Source: Hyphomicrobiales bacterium (GTDB taxonomy: Bacteria; Pseudomonadota; Alphaproteobacteria; Rhizobiales; Rhizobiaceae). From it: a DNA stretch of 64,000 nt. The notes beneath the pieces are model-generated. The model was not told the origin of the DNA, searched no databases, and saw only the letters and a list, made by a program, of their open reading frames with translations. The stretch lies in NCBI GenBank assembly GCA_900469615.1, contig UBYA01000011.1, forward strand, positions 1 to 64,000, given 5' to 3'. The translations under genes and the position numbers were made by a program. This document shows, piece by piece, positions 37,048 through 47,616 of this stretch. Positions within the stretch are counted from its first letter, which is position 1. Each line of letters begins with the position of its first letter.

Positions 37048-37965
37048 ATGGCTGGCCCTGGAGCTATCGCAACCGCGCGTCCTCGAAAACGTCGCAGGCG
37101 TGCCGGCTGGCACGGGTTTCTCTACATCGCGCCGGCCATGGCGCTCGTCATCGTTTTCTTCGTTCTGCCGGTTCTGTTCACCGTCTGGATGAGCTTTCAC
37201 AACTGGCCGCTGCTCGGCAACCCGCGCTGGATCGGCTTCGGCAACTATATACGCATGTTTTCCGACATGCGCTTCATGGCGGCGCTGCGCTTTACCGCCT
37301 ACTATACCGTCATCGTGACCATCGCGATCTTCGCCGTCGCCTTCCCGCTCGCCCTGTATGTCGAGAAGCAACGACCGTTCGTCGGCTTTTACAGAACGAT
37401 CATCTTCCTTCCTGTTGTCGTCGGGCTTGCAACGGCCTCGCTGCTTTGGGTCTGGCTTGCCAATGTCGACAGCGGCTTCTTCGCGCCGGTGGCGCTGGCG
37501 CTCGGCCTGGTCGACAAAAGACCCAACCTGCTTGCCGATTTCGACATGGCTTTCGCGACCATCATCGTCATGGTCGTCTGGAAGATCGCCGGCTTTACCA
37601 TGATCATCCTGCTGACCGGCCTGCAGGCGATCCCCTCCGAATTGACGGAAGCCGCCCGCATCGACGGCGCAAGGCGCTGGCAGCGCTTCCGGCATCTCAC
37701 CCTGCCCTTGATGCGCCGCACGATCGCGCTTGCGCTGATCATCTCCATCACGGGCTCGGTGCTAGCCTTCGACCAGTTCTACATCATGACCAGCGGCGGC
37801 CCGCAGAACCGCATGATTTCGGTCGTCTACTACATCTTCAACCAGTCCTTCGTGTCCTTCAATCTCGGCTACGGCGCAGCGCTCTCGATCGCGCTGCTCG
37901 TCATCCTCGTGCTGATCAGCATCGTTCAGCTCTGGCTGTTGCGCGTCGGGGAGGACCGGCCATGA
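37048..37965 (+). CDS. Sugar ABC transporter permease (UgpA/MalF type)
   Basis: A 305-residue inner-membrane permease with six predicted transmembrane helices. A basic N-terminus (RPRKRRRRAGWH) precedes the first helix. The coupling motif EAARIDGARRWQRFRHLTLPLM lies about residues 195-216. Its stop overlaps the ATG of the second permease (ATGA). It pairs with that protein to form the channel. Confidence 0.9.
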   Translation: MAGPGAIATARPRKRRRRAGWHGFLYIAPAMALVIVFFVLPVLFTVWMSFHNWPLLGNPRWIGFGNYIRMFSDMRFMAALRFTAYYTVIVTIAIFAVAFPLALYVEKQRPFVGFYRTIIFLPVVVGLATASLLWVWLANVDSGFFAPVALALGLVDKRPNLLADFDMAFATIIVMVVWKIAGFTMIILLTGLQAIPSELTEAARIDGARRWQRFRHLTLPLMRRTIALALIISITGSVLAFDQFYIMTSGGPQNRMISVVYYIFNQSFVSFNLGYGAALSIALLVILVLISIVQLWLLRVGEDRP

Positions 37966-38825
37966 CGAGCGCAAAGGAGCGCCGCGCACGGCGCAAGCTC
38001 TGGGGCGGCATCGGCTTTCACGGCATCGGCGTCGTCATCGTCATCTTCTTTTTCGCACCGTTCGCGATCGCCTTGCTGTCGTCGTTCCGGCATGGAACCG
38101 AGGCGAGCCTTCCGCCGCTGCCGCCCTGGCCGACGACCGGTTTCAGCTTCGATGCCTATCGCGCGCTCGATGGCTTCGGGGCCGGCGTCGTGCGGCATAC
38201 GCTGAACTCGCTCTTCGTCTCGGTCGCCACGGTGGTGTTGACCGTCGTCGTCAGCCTGCTCGCCGGCTACGGCTTCTCGCGTTATCGCTTTCGCTTCAAG
38301 GGCGCCCTCTTCATCCTGATCATCGCGACGCTGATGATCCCCTTTCAGTCGATCCTGACGCCGCTCTTCATCATCCTGGCGAAGCTCGGCCTCAACAATT
38401 CGCTGACCGGCCTCACGCTCGTCTACGTGACGCTACAGCTTCCCTTTTCGGTCTTCATGATGCGCAACGCCTTCGACGCCGTGCCGAAGGAGATCGAGGA
38501 GGCTGCGCGCATCGACGGCGCGCGCGATCTCAGGCTGCTCTTTCGCGTTCTCTTTCCATTGGTGCTGCCGGGGGTCGCGACGGTTGCGATCTTCGCCTTC
38601 CTCAATGCATGGAACGAGTTCCTGGCGGCGCTGGTGCTGCTGTCGAGCAACGAGAAGTTCACCCTGCCGGTGCTGATGATCGCCGTCAGGACCGGACGCC
38701 TCGGCGCCGTCAACTGGGGCGCGGTCCAGGCCGGCATCGCCGTCATGACCATCCCCTGCGTCATCGTCTTCCTTCTTCTGCAACGCTACTACATGCGCGG
38801 GCTGATGGCCGGCGCGGTGAAATGA
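37962..38825 (+). CDS. Sugar ABC transporter permease (UgpE/MalG type)
   Basis: A 287-residue inner-membrane permease with six predicted helices and the coupling motif EEAARIDGARDLRLLFRVLFPLVLPG. ATG 37962 is preceded by GGAGG and overlaps the previous stop. The longer open frame upstream is a shadow of the first permease. It is followed by the GH127 gene after 25 bp. Confidence 0.9.
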   Translation: MTSAKERRARRKLWGGIGFHGIGVVIVIFFFAPFAIALLSSFRHGTEASLPPLPPWPTTGFSFDAYRALDGFGAGVVRHTLNSLFVSVATVVLTVVVSLLAGYGFSRYRFRFKGALFILIIATLMIPFQSILTPLFIILAKLGLNNSLTGLTLVYVTLQLPFSVFMMRNAFDAVPKEIEEAARIDGARDLRLLFRVLFPLVLPGVATVAIFAFLNAWNEFLAALVLLSSNEKFTLPVLMIAVRTGRLGAVNWGAVQAGIAVMTIPCVIVFLLLQRYYMRGLMAGAVK

Positions 38826-38850
38826 CCCTTCGAACAAACGGATCAAAGAC

Positions 38851-40782
38851 ATGTCTGACAAGCAAAACCGCCAGTTTCGCCCCTTGCCCGTTCCCAATGT
38901 CGAGCTCGCCGGGCTCTTCGGTTCCCGGCAGGATGCAATCTGCAATTCGACGGCGGCGACCCTGCTCGACCGCTGCGTCGAGGCCGGCATGATCCAGGCG
39001 ATCGACGTCAGCCAGCCGAGCCCCGGCATCGTCATTCCGCTGCAGACCTGGTCGGGCTCCACGCAGATGTTCTGGGACAGCGATCTCGGCAAATCGATCG
39101 AGACCATCGCCTATTCGCTTTATCGCCGCCCCAATCCGGAACTGGAGGCGCGTGCGGATGCCATCATCGATATGTACGAAAAACTGCAGCAGGAAGACGG
39201 CTATCTGAACGCCTGGTTTCAGCGCGTCCAGCCCGGCCGCCGCTGGACCAACCTGCGCGATCATCACGAGCTTTATTGCGCCGGCCATCTGATCGAGGCG
39301 GCTGTCGCCTATTACCAGGCGACGGGCAAGCGCAAGCTGCTCGACATCATGAGCCGCTTCGCCGACTACATGATCACCGTCTTCGGCCACGGCGAAGGGC
39401 AATTGCGCGGCTATTGCGGCCATGAGGAAGTGGAACTCGCGCTCGTCAAGCTCGCCCGCGTCACGGCTGAGAAGAAATATCTCGACCTTGCCAAATACTT
39501 CATCGACGAGCGTGGCCGCGAGCCGCATTTCTTCACCGAGGAAGCGCTTCGCGACGGCCGCGATCCGGAAAACTTCGTACAGAAGACCTACGAATACAGC
39601 CAGTCGCATCTGCCCGTGCGCGAACAGACCAAGGTGGTCGGCCATGCCGTGCGCGCCATGTACCTCTATTCCGGCATGGCCGATATCGCCACCGAGTACA
39701 ACGACGACACTTTGACTTCCGCGCTCGAAACGCTGTGGGACGATCTGACGACCAAGCAGATGTATGTGACCGGCGGTATCGGACCCGCCGCTGCGAACGA
39801 GGGCTTTACCGACTATTACGACCTGCCGAACGAAAGCGCCTATGCCGAAACCTGCGCCTCCGTCGGGCTGGTCTTCTGGGCCAACCGCATGCTCGGCCGC
39901 GGGCCGAACCGCCGCTACGCAGACATCATGGAAGTAGCGCTCTACAACGGCGCCATGGCGGGGCTGTCGCAGGACGGCAAGACCTTCTTCTACGAAAATC
40001 CGCTGGAGAGCGCCGGCAAGCATCACCGCTGGACCTGGCATCATTGCCCCTGCTGCCCGCCCAACATCGCCCGCCTGCTCGCCTCCGTCGGTTCCTACAT
40101 GTATGCGGCCGCCGACAACGAGATCGCCGTCCACCTCTACGGCGAAAGCAAGGCCCGCGTTCCGCTGGCGGGTGGCGTGACCGTCGAGGTTGCGCAACAA
40201 ACCCGTTATCCCTGGGACGACGCGATCTGCTTCGAAGTCAATCCCGATCGCAACGCCGAATTTGCATTGTCCCTGCGCATTCCCGCATGGGCCGACGACG
40301 CCACGCTCGCCATCAACGGCACGCCGGTCGACCTCTCGACGATCGTTGTCGATGGCTACGCTCGTATCGAGCGGCAATGGCAGGCAGGCGACACCGTAAA
40401 CCTCACCCTGCCGCTGATCCCGCGCACCCTGTTTGCCAATCCGAAAGTCCGCCAGGATACCGGGCGCGCCGCCCTGATGCGCGGTCCCCTCGTCTATTGC
40501 GTCGAGACCACGGACAATGGTTGCGATCTCAACGGCATTTCGCTCGCCGGCGATCCGGCATCCGCAGGTACGGCGGAGATTGCCGAGCTGGAAGGGGCCG
40601 TAGCGCTCGATGTTCCCGTCATGCGCGACGCGGCCGACTGGGGCGCCGATCTTTATCGGACGACTCCGCCGAAAAGCGCTGCCTCCACCGCCCGTTTCGT
40701 GCCCTATCACCTCTGGGACAATCGCGAACCGGGCGAAATGCTGGTCTGGCTCCGCGCCGACCGGATGCAGCGCGGAGACTGA
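38851..40782 (+). CDS. Glycoside hydrolase family 127 beta-L-arabinofuranosidase
   Basis: A 643-residue enzyme of the DUF1680/GH127 type. Known members release beta-L-arabinofuranose using a Cys nucleophile held by zinc. The matching residues are Glu333 and Cys335 ([13 protein letters not shown]) and the Cys cluster [12 protein letters not shown] with Cys399, Cys401 and Cys402. An (alpha/alpha)6 barrel fills most of the protein, with beta domains at the C-terminus. No signal peptide is visible, so it acts in the cytoplasm on imported oligosaccharides. The encoded ABC importer around it supports that. Substrate is plant-wall or glycoprotein arabinan, by inference. Confidence 0.85.
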   Translation: MSDKQNRQFRPLPVPNVELAGLFGSRQDAICNSTAATLLDRCVEAGMIQAIDVSQPSPGIVIPLQTWSGSTQMFWDSDLGKSIETIAYSLYRRPNPELEARADAIIDMYEKLQQEDGYLNAWFQRVQPGRRWTNLRDHHELYCAGHLIEAAVAYYQATGKRKLLDIMSRFADYMITVFGHGEGQLRGYCGHEEVELALVKLARVTAEKKYLDLAKYFIDERGREPHFFTEEALRDGRDPENFVQKTYEYSQSHLPVREQTKVVGHAVRAMYLYSGMADIATEYNDDTLTSALETLWDDLTTKQMYVTGGIGPAAANEGFTDYYDLPNESAYAETCASVGLVFWANRMLGRGPNRRYADIMEVALYNGAMAGLSQDGKTFFYENPLESAGKHHRWTWHHCPCCPPNIARLLASVGSYMYAAADNEIAVHLYGESKARVPLAGGVTVEVAQQTRYPWDDAICFEVNPDRNAEFALSLRIPAWADDATLAINGTPVDLSTIVVDGYARIERQWQAGDTVNLTLPLIPRTLFANPKVRQDTGRAALMRGPLVYCVETTDNGCDLNGISLAGDPASAGTAEIAELEGAVALDVPVMRDAADWGADLYRTTPPKSAASTARFVPYHLWDNREPGEMLVWLRADRMQRGD

Positions 40783-40783
40783 C

Positions 40784-41857
40784 ATGGGCAAGAACGGCAT
40801 GCGCCTCACCGGCGTCCGCAAGAGCTTCGGCGGGCTGGAGGTCATTCACGGCATCGATCTCGATATAGCGGAGGGCGCCTTTGTCGTCTTCGTCGGCCCG
40901 TCCGGCTGCGGCAAATCCACGCTGCTGCGCATGATCGCCGGGCTGGAGGAAGTCAGCGATGGCGAAATTGCCATCAAAGGCCGCGACGTGACCGATCTCG
41001 ACCCGTCCGAGCGCGGGATCGCCATGGTCTTCCAGTCCTACGCGCTCTATCCGCATATGAGCGTTCGCGACAATCTCGGCTTCGGGCTGAAAATGGCACG
41101 AACCGATGCGTCCGAGATCGAAAGGCGCGTGCGCTCCGCCGCCGCCATTCTCAAGATCGACCATCTGCTGGACCGCCGGCCGGGACAGCTCTCTGGCGGG
41201 CAACGCCAGCGCGTCGCTATCGGCCGCGCCATCGTTCGCGAGCCGGACGTCTTCCTCTTCGACGAACCGCTCTCCAATCTCGATGCCGAACTGCGCGTTT
41301 CCATGCGCATCGAGATTGCCCGGCTTCACCGCGAGCTCGGCAACACGATGATCTATGTCACCCACGACCAGACCGAGGCCATGACGCTCGCCGACAAGAT
41401 CGTCGTTCTGAGGGACGGCAGGATCGAACAGGTCGGCAGCCCGCGCGAGGTTTACGAAGACCCGGCCAACAGCTTCGTCGCCGGCTTCATCGGCTCGCCG
41501 CGGATGAACATGATCGAAGCCATATGGTCTGGCGACGGGTTAGCGAACGTCGGCAACGGCAGTGTCAAGGTCGATCTTGCCCGGCACGCGCCATCAGCCG
41601 GCGACAAGATCCTGCTCGGCATGCGACCCGAGCATTTCGTCGTCGCGTCCGGGGCGGACGACGCCTTGCGGGTCAAGGTCGACGTCACCGAATATCTGGG
41701 CGGCACGCGCTATCTCTATTGTCAGACCGAGGACGGCCAGTCCCTCATCGCAGAATATCGCGACGGGCCGGAGATCGAGCGCGGCGATACGCTTCATCTG
41801 CACTGCCCGCCGGAACGTCGCCGCTATTTCGACAAGCAGGGAGAAAGGCTGCGCTAG
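40784..41857 (+). CDS. Sugar ABC transporter ATPase (UgpC/MalK type)
   Basis: A 357-residue ATPase. Walker [11 protein letters not shown]-loop [12 protein letters not shown], signature [15 protein letters not shown], Walker [13 protein letters not shown] and VTHDQTEA are all present. The C-terminal TOBE/OB region ([16 protein letters not shown]) is typical of sugar importers. It starts one base after the GH127 stop and completes a LacI-SBP-permease-permease-GH127-ATPase operon. Confidence 0.92.
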   Translation: MGKNGMRLTGVRKSFGGLEVIHGIDLDIAEGAFVVFVGPSGCGKSTLLRMIAGLEEVSDGEIAIKGRDVTDLDPSERGIAMVFQSYALYPHMSVRDNLGFGLKMARTDASEIERRVRSAAAILKIDHLLDRRPGQLSGGQRQRVAIGRAIVREPDVFLFDEPLSNLDAELRVSMRIEIARLHRELGNTMIYVTHDQTEAMTLADKIVVLRDGRIEQVGSPREVYEDPANSFVAGFIGSPRMNMIEAIWSGDGLANVGNGSVKVDLARHAPSAGDKILLGMRPEHFVVASGADDALRVKVDVTEYLGGTRYLYCQTEDGQSLIAEYRDGPEIERGDTLHLHCPPERRRYFDKQGERLR

Positions 41858-41960
41858 AACCCCATCCATACGACCGGCCGCAAGCTTTTCACGACGCCGC
41901 CGCTATGCCCGCATCCGGCCATCAGGATACCGACCGATGGCTGGATGCCTGCATGAAAAA

Positions 41961-44234
41961 TCATGCCGCCTTGCTGATGCGCACCGGAATGGATTTATAA
42001 GAGGGCGTACCGCTTTCCTTATCCTGATAATCGATCGGGATCAGGCAATTTGCCTCGGGGTAATAGGCGGCAACCGAACCCTGCGAGATATCGTATGAAA
42101 TCGCGGTCAGCTTCAGCAATCGCCGGACGCCTGACGGAAGTGCCGTCTCGATCTCGACGAGATCGCCATGCTCCAGGCCCTTCGCCTTCAGATCCCTGTC
42201 ATTCATGAACAGCACGTCACGACGGCCGAATACGCCGCGATAGCGGTCGTCGAGGCCGTAGATCGTCGTGTTGTACTGATCGTGGCTGCGGATGGTCGCA
42301 AGTTTCAGAATACCGGGGTCGGACAGCGAAATGTCCTCGTTGAGGCCGGAAAACAGCTTGAATTCAGCCTTGCCGGAGGGCGTCTTCCAGACGCGCTCCG
42401 TCGGCCCGATCGGCAGGCGGAAGCCTCCCGGCACGCGGATGCGCTCGTTGTAGCCGACGAAATCCGGATAAACGATTTCGATCTTGTCACGGATCAGATC
42501 GTAATCGGTGACGAGGTCCATCCAGGCGACCTTGCTGTCCGGCAGCGCCGCCTGCGCCATGGCGGCAACGATGGCCGGCTCGGAGCGCAACTGATCGGAA
42601 GCGGGCTTCAGCCTGCCGCGCGACGCATGCACCATCGACATAGAATCCTCGATCGTCACCGATTGCGCGCCGGTCGCCTGAATGTCCTGCTCGGTCCGGC
42701 CAAGCACGGGGAACAGGAAGGATTCCTTGCCGATCAGCAGATTGGAGCGATTGAGCTTGGTGTTCATGTGGACGGCGAGATCGAGCCTGCGCATGCCTTC
42801 GGCGCACAACTCCGGATCGGGAAGCGCGATCGAGAAATTGCCGCCGAGGCAAAGCAGCACCCTGGAACGGCCTTCCGCCATCGCCTGCATGGCGGCGACG
42901 GCATCGTGACCATGGTGGGCCGGCGACTTGAAACCGAAGGCCCGTTCGATACCCTCAATCAGCGCCGGCGTCGGCTTCTCCGTAATCCCGACCGTACGAT
43001 TGCCCTGCACGTTGGAATGGCCGCGCAGCGGGCAGATGCCGGCGCCCGGCTTGCCGAAATTACCGCGCAGCAGCAACAGATTGGCGATCTGCTGCACATT
43101 GGCCGTTCCCCTGGCGTGTTGCGTGATGCCCATGCCGTAGGCGACGATGGTCGCCTTCGATTTCGCATAGATGGCGGCAACCCGTTCCAGATCGGCGCGG
43201 GCAAGACCCGACACCCGCTCGATGTCCGCCCATTCCGTCTGATCGAGATCGGCAACGAGCGCATCAAAGCCCGTTGTATGTTCGGCGATGAAAGCGCGGT
43301 CGAGAACGTCGTCCGAGGTTTCGGCGAGCGCCAGGACCGCCTTCATGATGCCTTTGAGCGCTGCGGCATCGCCGCCGATCTTGACCTGATAATAGGAGGA
43401 GGCGATCCGCGTCGAGCTGAAGGTTGCCATTTCAATCGGGCTTTGCGGATCGGCAAAGCGCTCCAGCGCCCGTTCCTTCAACGGATTGAATACGATGATC
43501 GGCACACCGCGGCGCGAGCATTCGTGCAGCGTGCCCATCATGCGCGGATGATTGGTGCCGGGATTGTGTCCCATGGAGATGATCAGGTCGCATTCATCGA
43601 AATCGTCGAGGGAAACCGTGCCCTTGCCGATGCCGATCGATTGCGGCAGGCCGACGCTCGTCGCCTCATGGCACATGTTCGAACAATCGGGGAAATTGTT
43701 GGTGCCGTACTCGCGCGCAAAAATCTGGAAAAGGAAAGCCGCCTCGTTGGAGGCCCGGCCAGAGGTATAGAATTCGACCATATCCGGGTCCGGCATGCTG
43801 CGCATGACCTCGCCGATACGGGCAAAGGCATCCTCCCAGGCAATTGGCCTGTAGGTATCGGACGCGTGATCGTAGACCATCGGATGAGTCAGGCGGCCGG
43901 CGTTTTCGAGGTCGTAATCGCTCCAGCTCAGAAGCTCGCTGACCGTGTGCTCGGCGAAGAACTCCGGCGTCACGCGCTTGTTGGTCGCTTCCCAGGTAAC
44001 GGCCTTGGCACCGTTCTCGCAGAATTGAAAGGTGGAGGTATGCTCCTTGTCGGGCCAAGCGCAGCCGGGGCAATCGAAGCCGGCGGGCTTGTTGGTGCGC
44101 AGGAGAAGACCGGGCGCTTCGGTGATGTCCATCTGCTCACGCACCGCATTGGCAGTGGCTTTCAACGCGCCCCAGCCGCCGGCCGGGCTGTTGTAGGGAC
44201 GGATACCGGGGACTTCGCGCTTCTGCGCCATCAT
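41961..44234 (-). CDS. FdhF/YdeP family molybdopterin oxidoreductase
   Basis: A 757-residue molybdopterin-dependent oxidoreductase of the YdeP group. Cys55 and Cys58 (DCPGCAWPD) lie at the N-terminus. The cofactor region includes FYTSGRASNEAAFLFQIFAREYGTNNFPDCSNMCHEA and GHNPGTNHPRM, and the C-terminal domain has RSHDQYNTTIYGLDDRYRG. The full N-terminal [4Fe-4S] CxxCxxxC set of formate dehydrogenases is not obvious. E. coli YdeP is linked to acid resistance. No fdhD or electron-transfer partner is beside it. AAAGGAG supports tandem ATGs at 44234/44231. Confidence 0.85.
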   Translation of the reverse strand: MMAQKREVPGIRPYNSPAGGWGALKATANAVREQMDITEAPGLLLRTNKPAGFDCPGCAWPDKEHTSTFQFCENGAKAVTWEATNKRVTPEFFAEHTVSELLSWSDYDLENAGRLTHPMVYDHASDTYRPIAWEDAFARIGEVMRSMPDPDMVEFYTSGRASNEAAFLFQIFAREYGTNNFPDCSNMCHEATSVGLPQSIGIGKGTVSLDDFDECDLIISMGHNPGTNHPRMMGTLHECSRRGVPIIVFNPLKERALERFADPQSPIEMATFSSTRIASSYYQVKIGGDAAALKGIMKAVLALAETSDDVLDRAFIAEHTTGFDALVADLDQTEWADIERVSGLARADLERVAAIYAKSKATIVAYGMGITQHARGTANVQQIANLLLLRGNFGKPGAGICPLRGHSNVQGNRTVGITEKPTPALIEGIERAFGFKSPAHHGHDAVAAMQAMAEGRSRVLLCLGGNFSIALPDPELCAEGMRRLDLAVHMNTKLNRSNLLIGKESFLFPVLGRTEQDIQATGAQSVTIEDSMSMVHASRGRLKPASDQLRSEPAIVAAMAQAALPDSKVAWMDLVTDYDLIRDKIEIVYPDFVGYNERIRVPGGFRLPIGPTERVWKTPSGKAEFKLFSGLNEDISLSDPGILKLATIRSHDQYNTTIYGLDDRYRGVFGRRDVLFMNDRDLKAKGLEHGDLVEIETALPSGVRRLLKLTAISYDISQGSVAAYYPEANCLIPIDYQDKESGTPSYKSIPVRISKAA

Positions 44235-44406
44235 ACGCTCCTTTGGCTACCCGAACGGCTTCCTCCCAAAGGCCGGGTCCATAAGGAATAAGCTTGTGAC
44301 ATCAGGGATGTAAAGCACAAACCGTCAGCGGAAGATCAAGTACCGGCCATATAAGACAAAGCCATGGACGTGGCCTTCCATCCCGGCTGTTGCGAATTGC
44401 AGACAT

Positions 44407-45357
44407 CTAATTCTTGAAGACCAGGCAGGAGCCGCCCTGCTGGCGAACCTGCGTGCAAACCGCATCCGCCTCTTCCCGCGTTTGCCGCCCTATGCGCGCC
44501 GCATAGCGGATCCGGCGGCCGAAATCGGCATTGCGCTGACGCACGATCAAAGGCTTTTCCACGTTCAGCGGAGACGGTAATTTTCTTATGTTCGCGGCAA
44601 ACAGGCGCCGCGCGGCATCCAGCTGGAAATGCTCGGCCAGTTGCGCGCCCCACGGCGCCCAGGGCCGCTCCTGCTCGAGAGCGGTGGGCTTCAGGCGGCG
44701 GCTCTGGGCGAGCGCGACGCAGGAATCGACGAAGGGCTTGCCCTTTTCCAGCACGGGAGCGGCAATATCGGGCGGATCGTCGCGCCATTCCTCGACGCTG
44801 TGGGCGGTGATCGCGCTCACATAATTGCGCGTCTCATAGGGAAGCGCGCCGGAGTTCAGAAAGTTGGCAAGACCCGCCTCGCCGGCATTATAGGCAGCGG
44901 CAGCCAGCCCGAGATTGCCGAAGCGATCGCGCAGTTCGTCGAGATAGGTCGCCGCCTTGCCGAGTGCTTCCAGCGCATCGTAACTGTCGCGGACGCCACG
45001 CAGCCTGGCCGTTCCCGGCATGAACTGCGCGATGCCGCGCGCGCCCTTGGGGCTGACCGCATCGGAGCGAAACAGGCTTTCGCGCCAGACCAGCCGCGCC
45101 AGATAATCCGGCGGCAAGTGGTTGGCGCCGGCGAAATATTCGATAGCCGTACAGAGATCGCGGTTGTAGCTGTCCTTGCGCAGGCAGAGCGTCTCGCCCG
45201 TCTCCGTCGTCACCGGTCCGGAGACGCAGGCCGGCGGCGCGACGCTCCATTCCGGCTGCGCGATTGCCGGACGAAACGCTGAAAGCCCGATGGCGCACGC
45301 AATCATAAAGGCGGCAATGATGCCGACGAAGCCTGCCCGATAATGCCTGCCTGCCAT
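44407..45357 (-). CDS. Lytic transglycosylase with C-terminal SPOR-like region
   Basis: A 316-residue secreted or membrane-anchored muramidase. Residues 10-34 form a signal anchor ending in the AIAQ site. The SLT domain contains the catalytic Glu in LARLVWRESLFRSDAVSPKGARGIAQFMPGTA and GLAAAAYNAGEAGLANFL. The C-terminus (RYAARIGRQTREEADAVCTQVRQQGGSCLVFKN) looks like a SPOR repeat, which targets septal glycan strands. It cleaves glycan to 1,6-anhydroMurNAc products, which AnmK next door can phosphorylate. Confidence 0.88.
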   Translation of the reverse strand: MAGRHYRAGFVGIIAAFMIACAIGLSAFRPAIAQPEWSVAPPACVSGPVTTETGETLCLRKDSYNRDLCTAIEYFAGANHLPPDYLARLVWRESLFRSDAVSPKGARGIAQFMPGTARLRGVRDSYDALEALGKAATYLDELRDRFGNLGLAAAAYNAGEAGLANFLNSGALPYETRNYVSAITAHSVEEWRDDPPDIAAPVLEKGKPFVDSCVALAQSRRLKPTALEQERPWAPWGAQLAEHFQLDAARRLFAANIRKLPSPLNVEKPLIVRQRNADFGRRIRYAARIGRQTREEADAVCTQVRQQGGSCLVFKN

Positions 45358-45452
45358 CGAAGCGATATCCGTCCGAGATCAACCGATCGCAAATTCGCGG
45401 CCTCTTCATAGCATCGATGAATGACGGCGAAAACCTCTGCGCGATACCGCCG

Positions 45453-46568
45453 CTATTCTGCCAGCCGGCCGCCGCGCATCGGCGCCGGCGCCCCCGTCGT
45501 GCCGGGGAAGCTGATCGGCAGACCGCGCAGAACGCGCACGGCAAGGAACGCAAAACACTCCGCTTCCACCGCATCGCCGCGCCAGCCGAGATCTTCGGCA
45601 AAGATCGGCTCGACACCGGCCCGGCTTTGCAGCATCGCCATGATCGTCGGGTTGTGCCGGCCGCCGCCGCTGACGACAACCTTGGTGGGTCTGCGCGGCA
45701 GAAGGTCCAGCGCCTTGCCGACGGCACTTGCCGTAAAGGCCGAAAGCGTCGCGGCACCATCTTCCGGGCCAAGGCCATCCGCCATGGAGGCGCCGAAGTC
45801 GAACCGATCGAGCGACTTCGGATAGGGTGCGCTGAGATAAGGATGCTGCAGCAGCTTTTCGAGCCGAGCCTCGTCGACCTTGCCGGCGCGCCCGAGCGCA
45901 CCGTCACGGTCCATCTCGCCGAGTCCGTGCGATTTGATGAAATCGTTCAGCGGCGCATTGGCCGGGCCGGTGTCGAAGGCGACGAAATTGCCCTCTCCGT
46001 CCCACCAGGTAATGTTGGCAACGCCGCCGAGATTGAGGATGGCAGCTTCGCCCGCAGCGCCCGCGCCGCGCAGCAGCGCGGTATGATAGGCAGCAGCAAG
46101 CGGCGCGCCCTGCCCGCCGGCACGCATGTCGGCCGAACGGAAATCATAAGCGACTTTCGTGCCGAGGATGGAGCGCATCAGTTCGCCATCCCCCAGCTGG
46201 CGCGTCTGGCCCAGCCGCCCCTTCTGCGGCGCGCGATGCAGCACGGTCTGGCCATGGAAACCGACGACGCCGATGTCGGCCATCGTCATGCCGTTGCTTT
46301 CGACCAGCTCCCTCACTGCCTCGGATTGCGCTCGCGTCAGGGCCTCTTCCGCCTCCTTGAAGATTGCCGGCTCGGGCCCTTCGAAATTCCATACGCGCGC
46401 CCGAGCCAGGGTTTCTTCCAGCAGCCTGCGGATCCAGTCGGGATAGGGAGCGAGAACATAGGGGCCGAATTCCTCGATGCGCTCGCCATCCGTCTTCAGC
46501 ATGGCGACATCGATATTGCCGTCGAGGACGGTTCCCGTCATCAGACCGACTGCCCAGATTGGTTGCAT
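45453..46568 (-). CDS. anmK: Anhydro-N-acetylmuramic acid kinase AnmK
   Basis: A 371-residue kinase of the ASKHA fold that opens and phosphorylates 1,6-anhydroMurNAc to MurNAc-6-phosphate, the substrate of MurQ. Motifs are [10 protein letters not shown] (N-terminal; the common form is GLMSGTSLDG), [25 protein letters not shown] and [15 protein letters not shown] precedes ATG 46568. It lies 10 bp after the serine-hydrolase gene in the murQ operon, with the lytic transglycosylase downstream. Confidence 0.93.
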   Translation of the reverse strand: MQPIWAVGLMTGTVLDGNIDVAMLKTDGERIEEFGPYVLAPYPDWIRRLLEETLARARVWNFEGPEPAIFKEAEEALTRAQSEAVRELVESNGMTMADIGVVGFHGQTVLHRAPQKGRLGQTRQLGDGELMRSILGTKVAYDFRSADMRAGGQGAPLAAAYHTALLRGAGAAGEAAILNLGGVANITWWDGEGNFVAFDTGPANAPLNDFIKSHGLGEMDRDGALGRAGKVDEARLEKLLQHPYLSAPYPKSLDRFDFGASMADGLGPEDGAATLSAFTASAVGKALDLLPRRPTKVVVSGGGRHNPTIMAMLQSRAGVEPIFAEDLGWRGDAVEAECFAFLAVRVLRGLPISFPGTTGAPAPMRGGRLAE

Positions 46569-46578
46569 GGTCAGGCTC

Positions 46579-47580
46579 CTATGCTGCGTTGACGAGATCG
46601 CCGACCGTTTGACGAAGCGCCAGTATGCCGCTGTCGAAGTGGCGTGTCGGATGAATGCGGTTGGTAAGCAATGTCCAGGCCCTGCCCTTGTCGAAATCGA
46701 TCCAGAGTGCCGTGCCGGTGAAGCCGGTATGGCCGATGGTTCCGGACGAGCATGATGAACCGCCGGACCAGCCCTCGTAAGGCCGCTCCCAGCCATGCGT
46801 GCGCGTCGCCGAAAGCGGTTCGCGCATCAGGGCGATCGATCGCGCCGATGCGCCGCTGCCATCCAGCAGCCCTTTTGCGAAGTCGAGGATCGCGGCCGCC
46901 GTACCGAACAGGCCGGCATGCCCGGCTCCCTGCAACGCGGAGCAATTGTCGTCATGGACCTCGCCCGACAGGATGCGGTGCCGCCAGGTGCAATCCTCCG
47001 TCGCGGCGGCGAGTTCCGGCAAAGCGGAAAAGGCAAAACCCGGCCCTGGGTCCATGGCGCGAATGGTCTGCCCGGCCAGCCGCTCCAGCGCGAAACCGAG
47101 GAGAATGAAGTTGATGTCGGAATAGACCGGCGGGCCGGCGCGCCATTCGCGCTGCAGGATGAAGGCGCGCAAAAGCTCCGGATCGCGGCCATAGGTGTAG
47201 ATCGGCTCGACCGCCGGGAACGGCGTCTGATGTCCGAGGCACTGGCGAAACGTCACCTTCCGCTCCCAGGCTTCGGCGCTGTATTGGCGCAGATCGGGCA
47301 GAAGCACGGTCAGCGGCGCGTCGAGATCGATCGTACCGGCTTCCGCCAGGGCCAGAATGCGCGGCGTGGTGAAAATGACTTTCGTCAGCGAGGCGAGATC
47401 GAACCAGGTATCGACCAGCATCGGCCTGACATCGGGCACTTTCTGCGCCGAGCCGATGGCGCGGACCTGCCGGTTGCCGTCGAGATCGACCATGCCAAGC
47501 ACGCCGCCGGGAATGCGAGCCGTGGCGACCGATTGCTCAAGCGGCGCAAAGGCCCGATCGAAACGCTCCTCAAACTGCAT
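46579..47580 (-). CDS. Serine hydrolase (class C beta-lactamase family), YfeW/AmiE-like
   Basis: A 333-residue protein with the serine beta-lactamase/PBP fold. Catalytic motifs are SLTK (LASLTKVIF), YSD (VYSDINF) and HTG (IGHTGFTG). No clear signal peptide is visible. In E. coli, yfeW lies next to murQP, and in Bacillus a homologue in the murQ operon acts as muramoyl amidase (AmiE). The same neighbourhood here suggests cleavage of peptides from MurNAc after import. ATG 47580 follows GGGGA, and the upstream ATG 47598 is an alternative. Confidence 0.85.
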   Translation of the reverse strand: MQFEERFDRAFAPLEQSVATARIPGGVLGMVDLDGNRQVRAIGSAQKVPDVRPMLVDTWFDLASLTKVIFTTPRILALAEAGTIDLDAPLTVLLPDLRQYSAEAWERKVTFRQCLGHQTPFPAVEPIYTYGRDPELLRAFILQREWRAGPPVYSDINFILLGFALERLAGQTIRAMDPGPGFAFSALPELAAATEDCTWRHRILSGEVHDDNCSALQGAGHAGLFGTAAAILDFAKGLLDGSGASARSIALMREPLSATRTHGWERPYEGWSGGSSCSSGTIGHTGFTGTALWIDFDKGRAWTLLTNRIHPTRHFDSGILALRQTVGDLVNAA

Positions 47581-47616
47581 GCTTCCCCCTGCTTCCATCT
47601 CGGCTCTTCGCGATGC

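Noticed and set aside
38761..40845. 694-codon minus-strand open frame opposite GH127
   Set aside because: Shadow of the GH127 gene; composition is typical of reverse-complement GC-rich coding DNA.
42168..44291. 707-codon plus-strand open frame opposite the YdeP-type gene
   Set aside because: The minus-strand oxidoreductase is well supported and this frame shows no recognisable domain.
44277..44300. GGAAT half-site before the YdeP-type gene as a MurR operator
   Set aside because: Only one half-site is present with no matching inverted arm at the right spacing.
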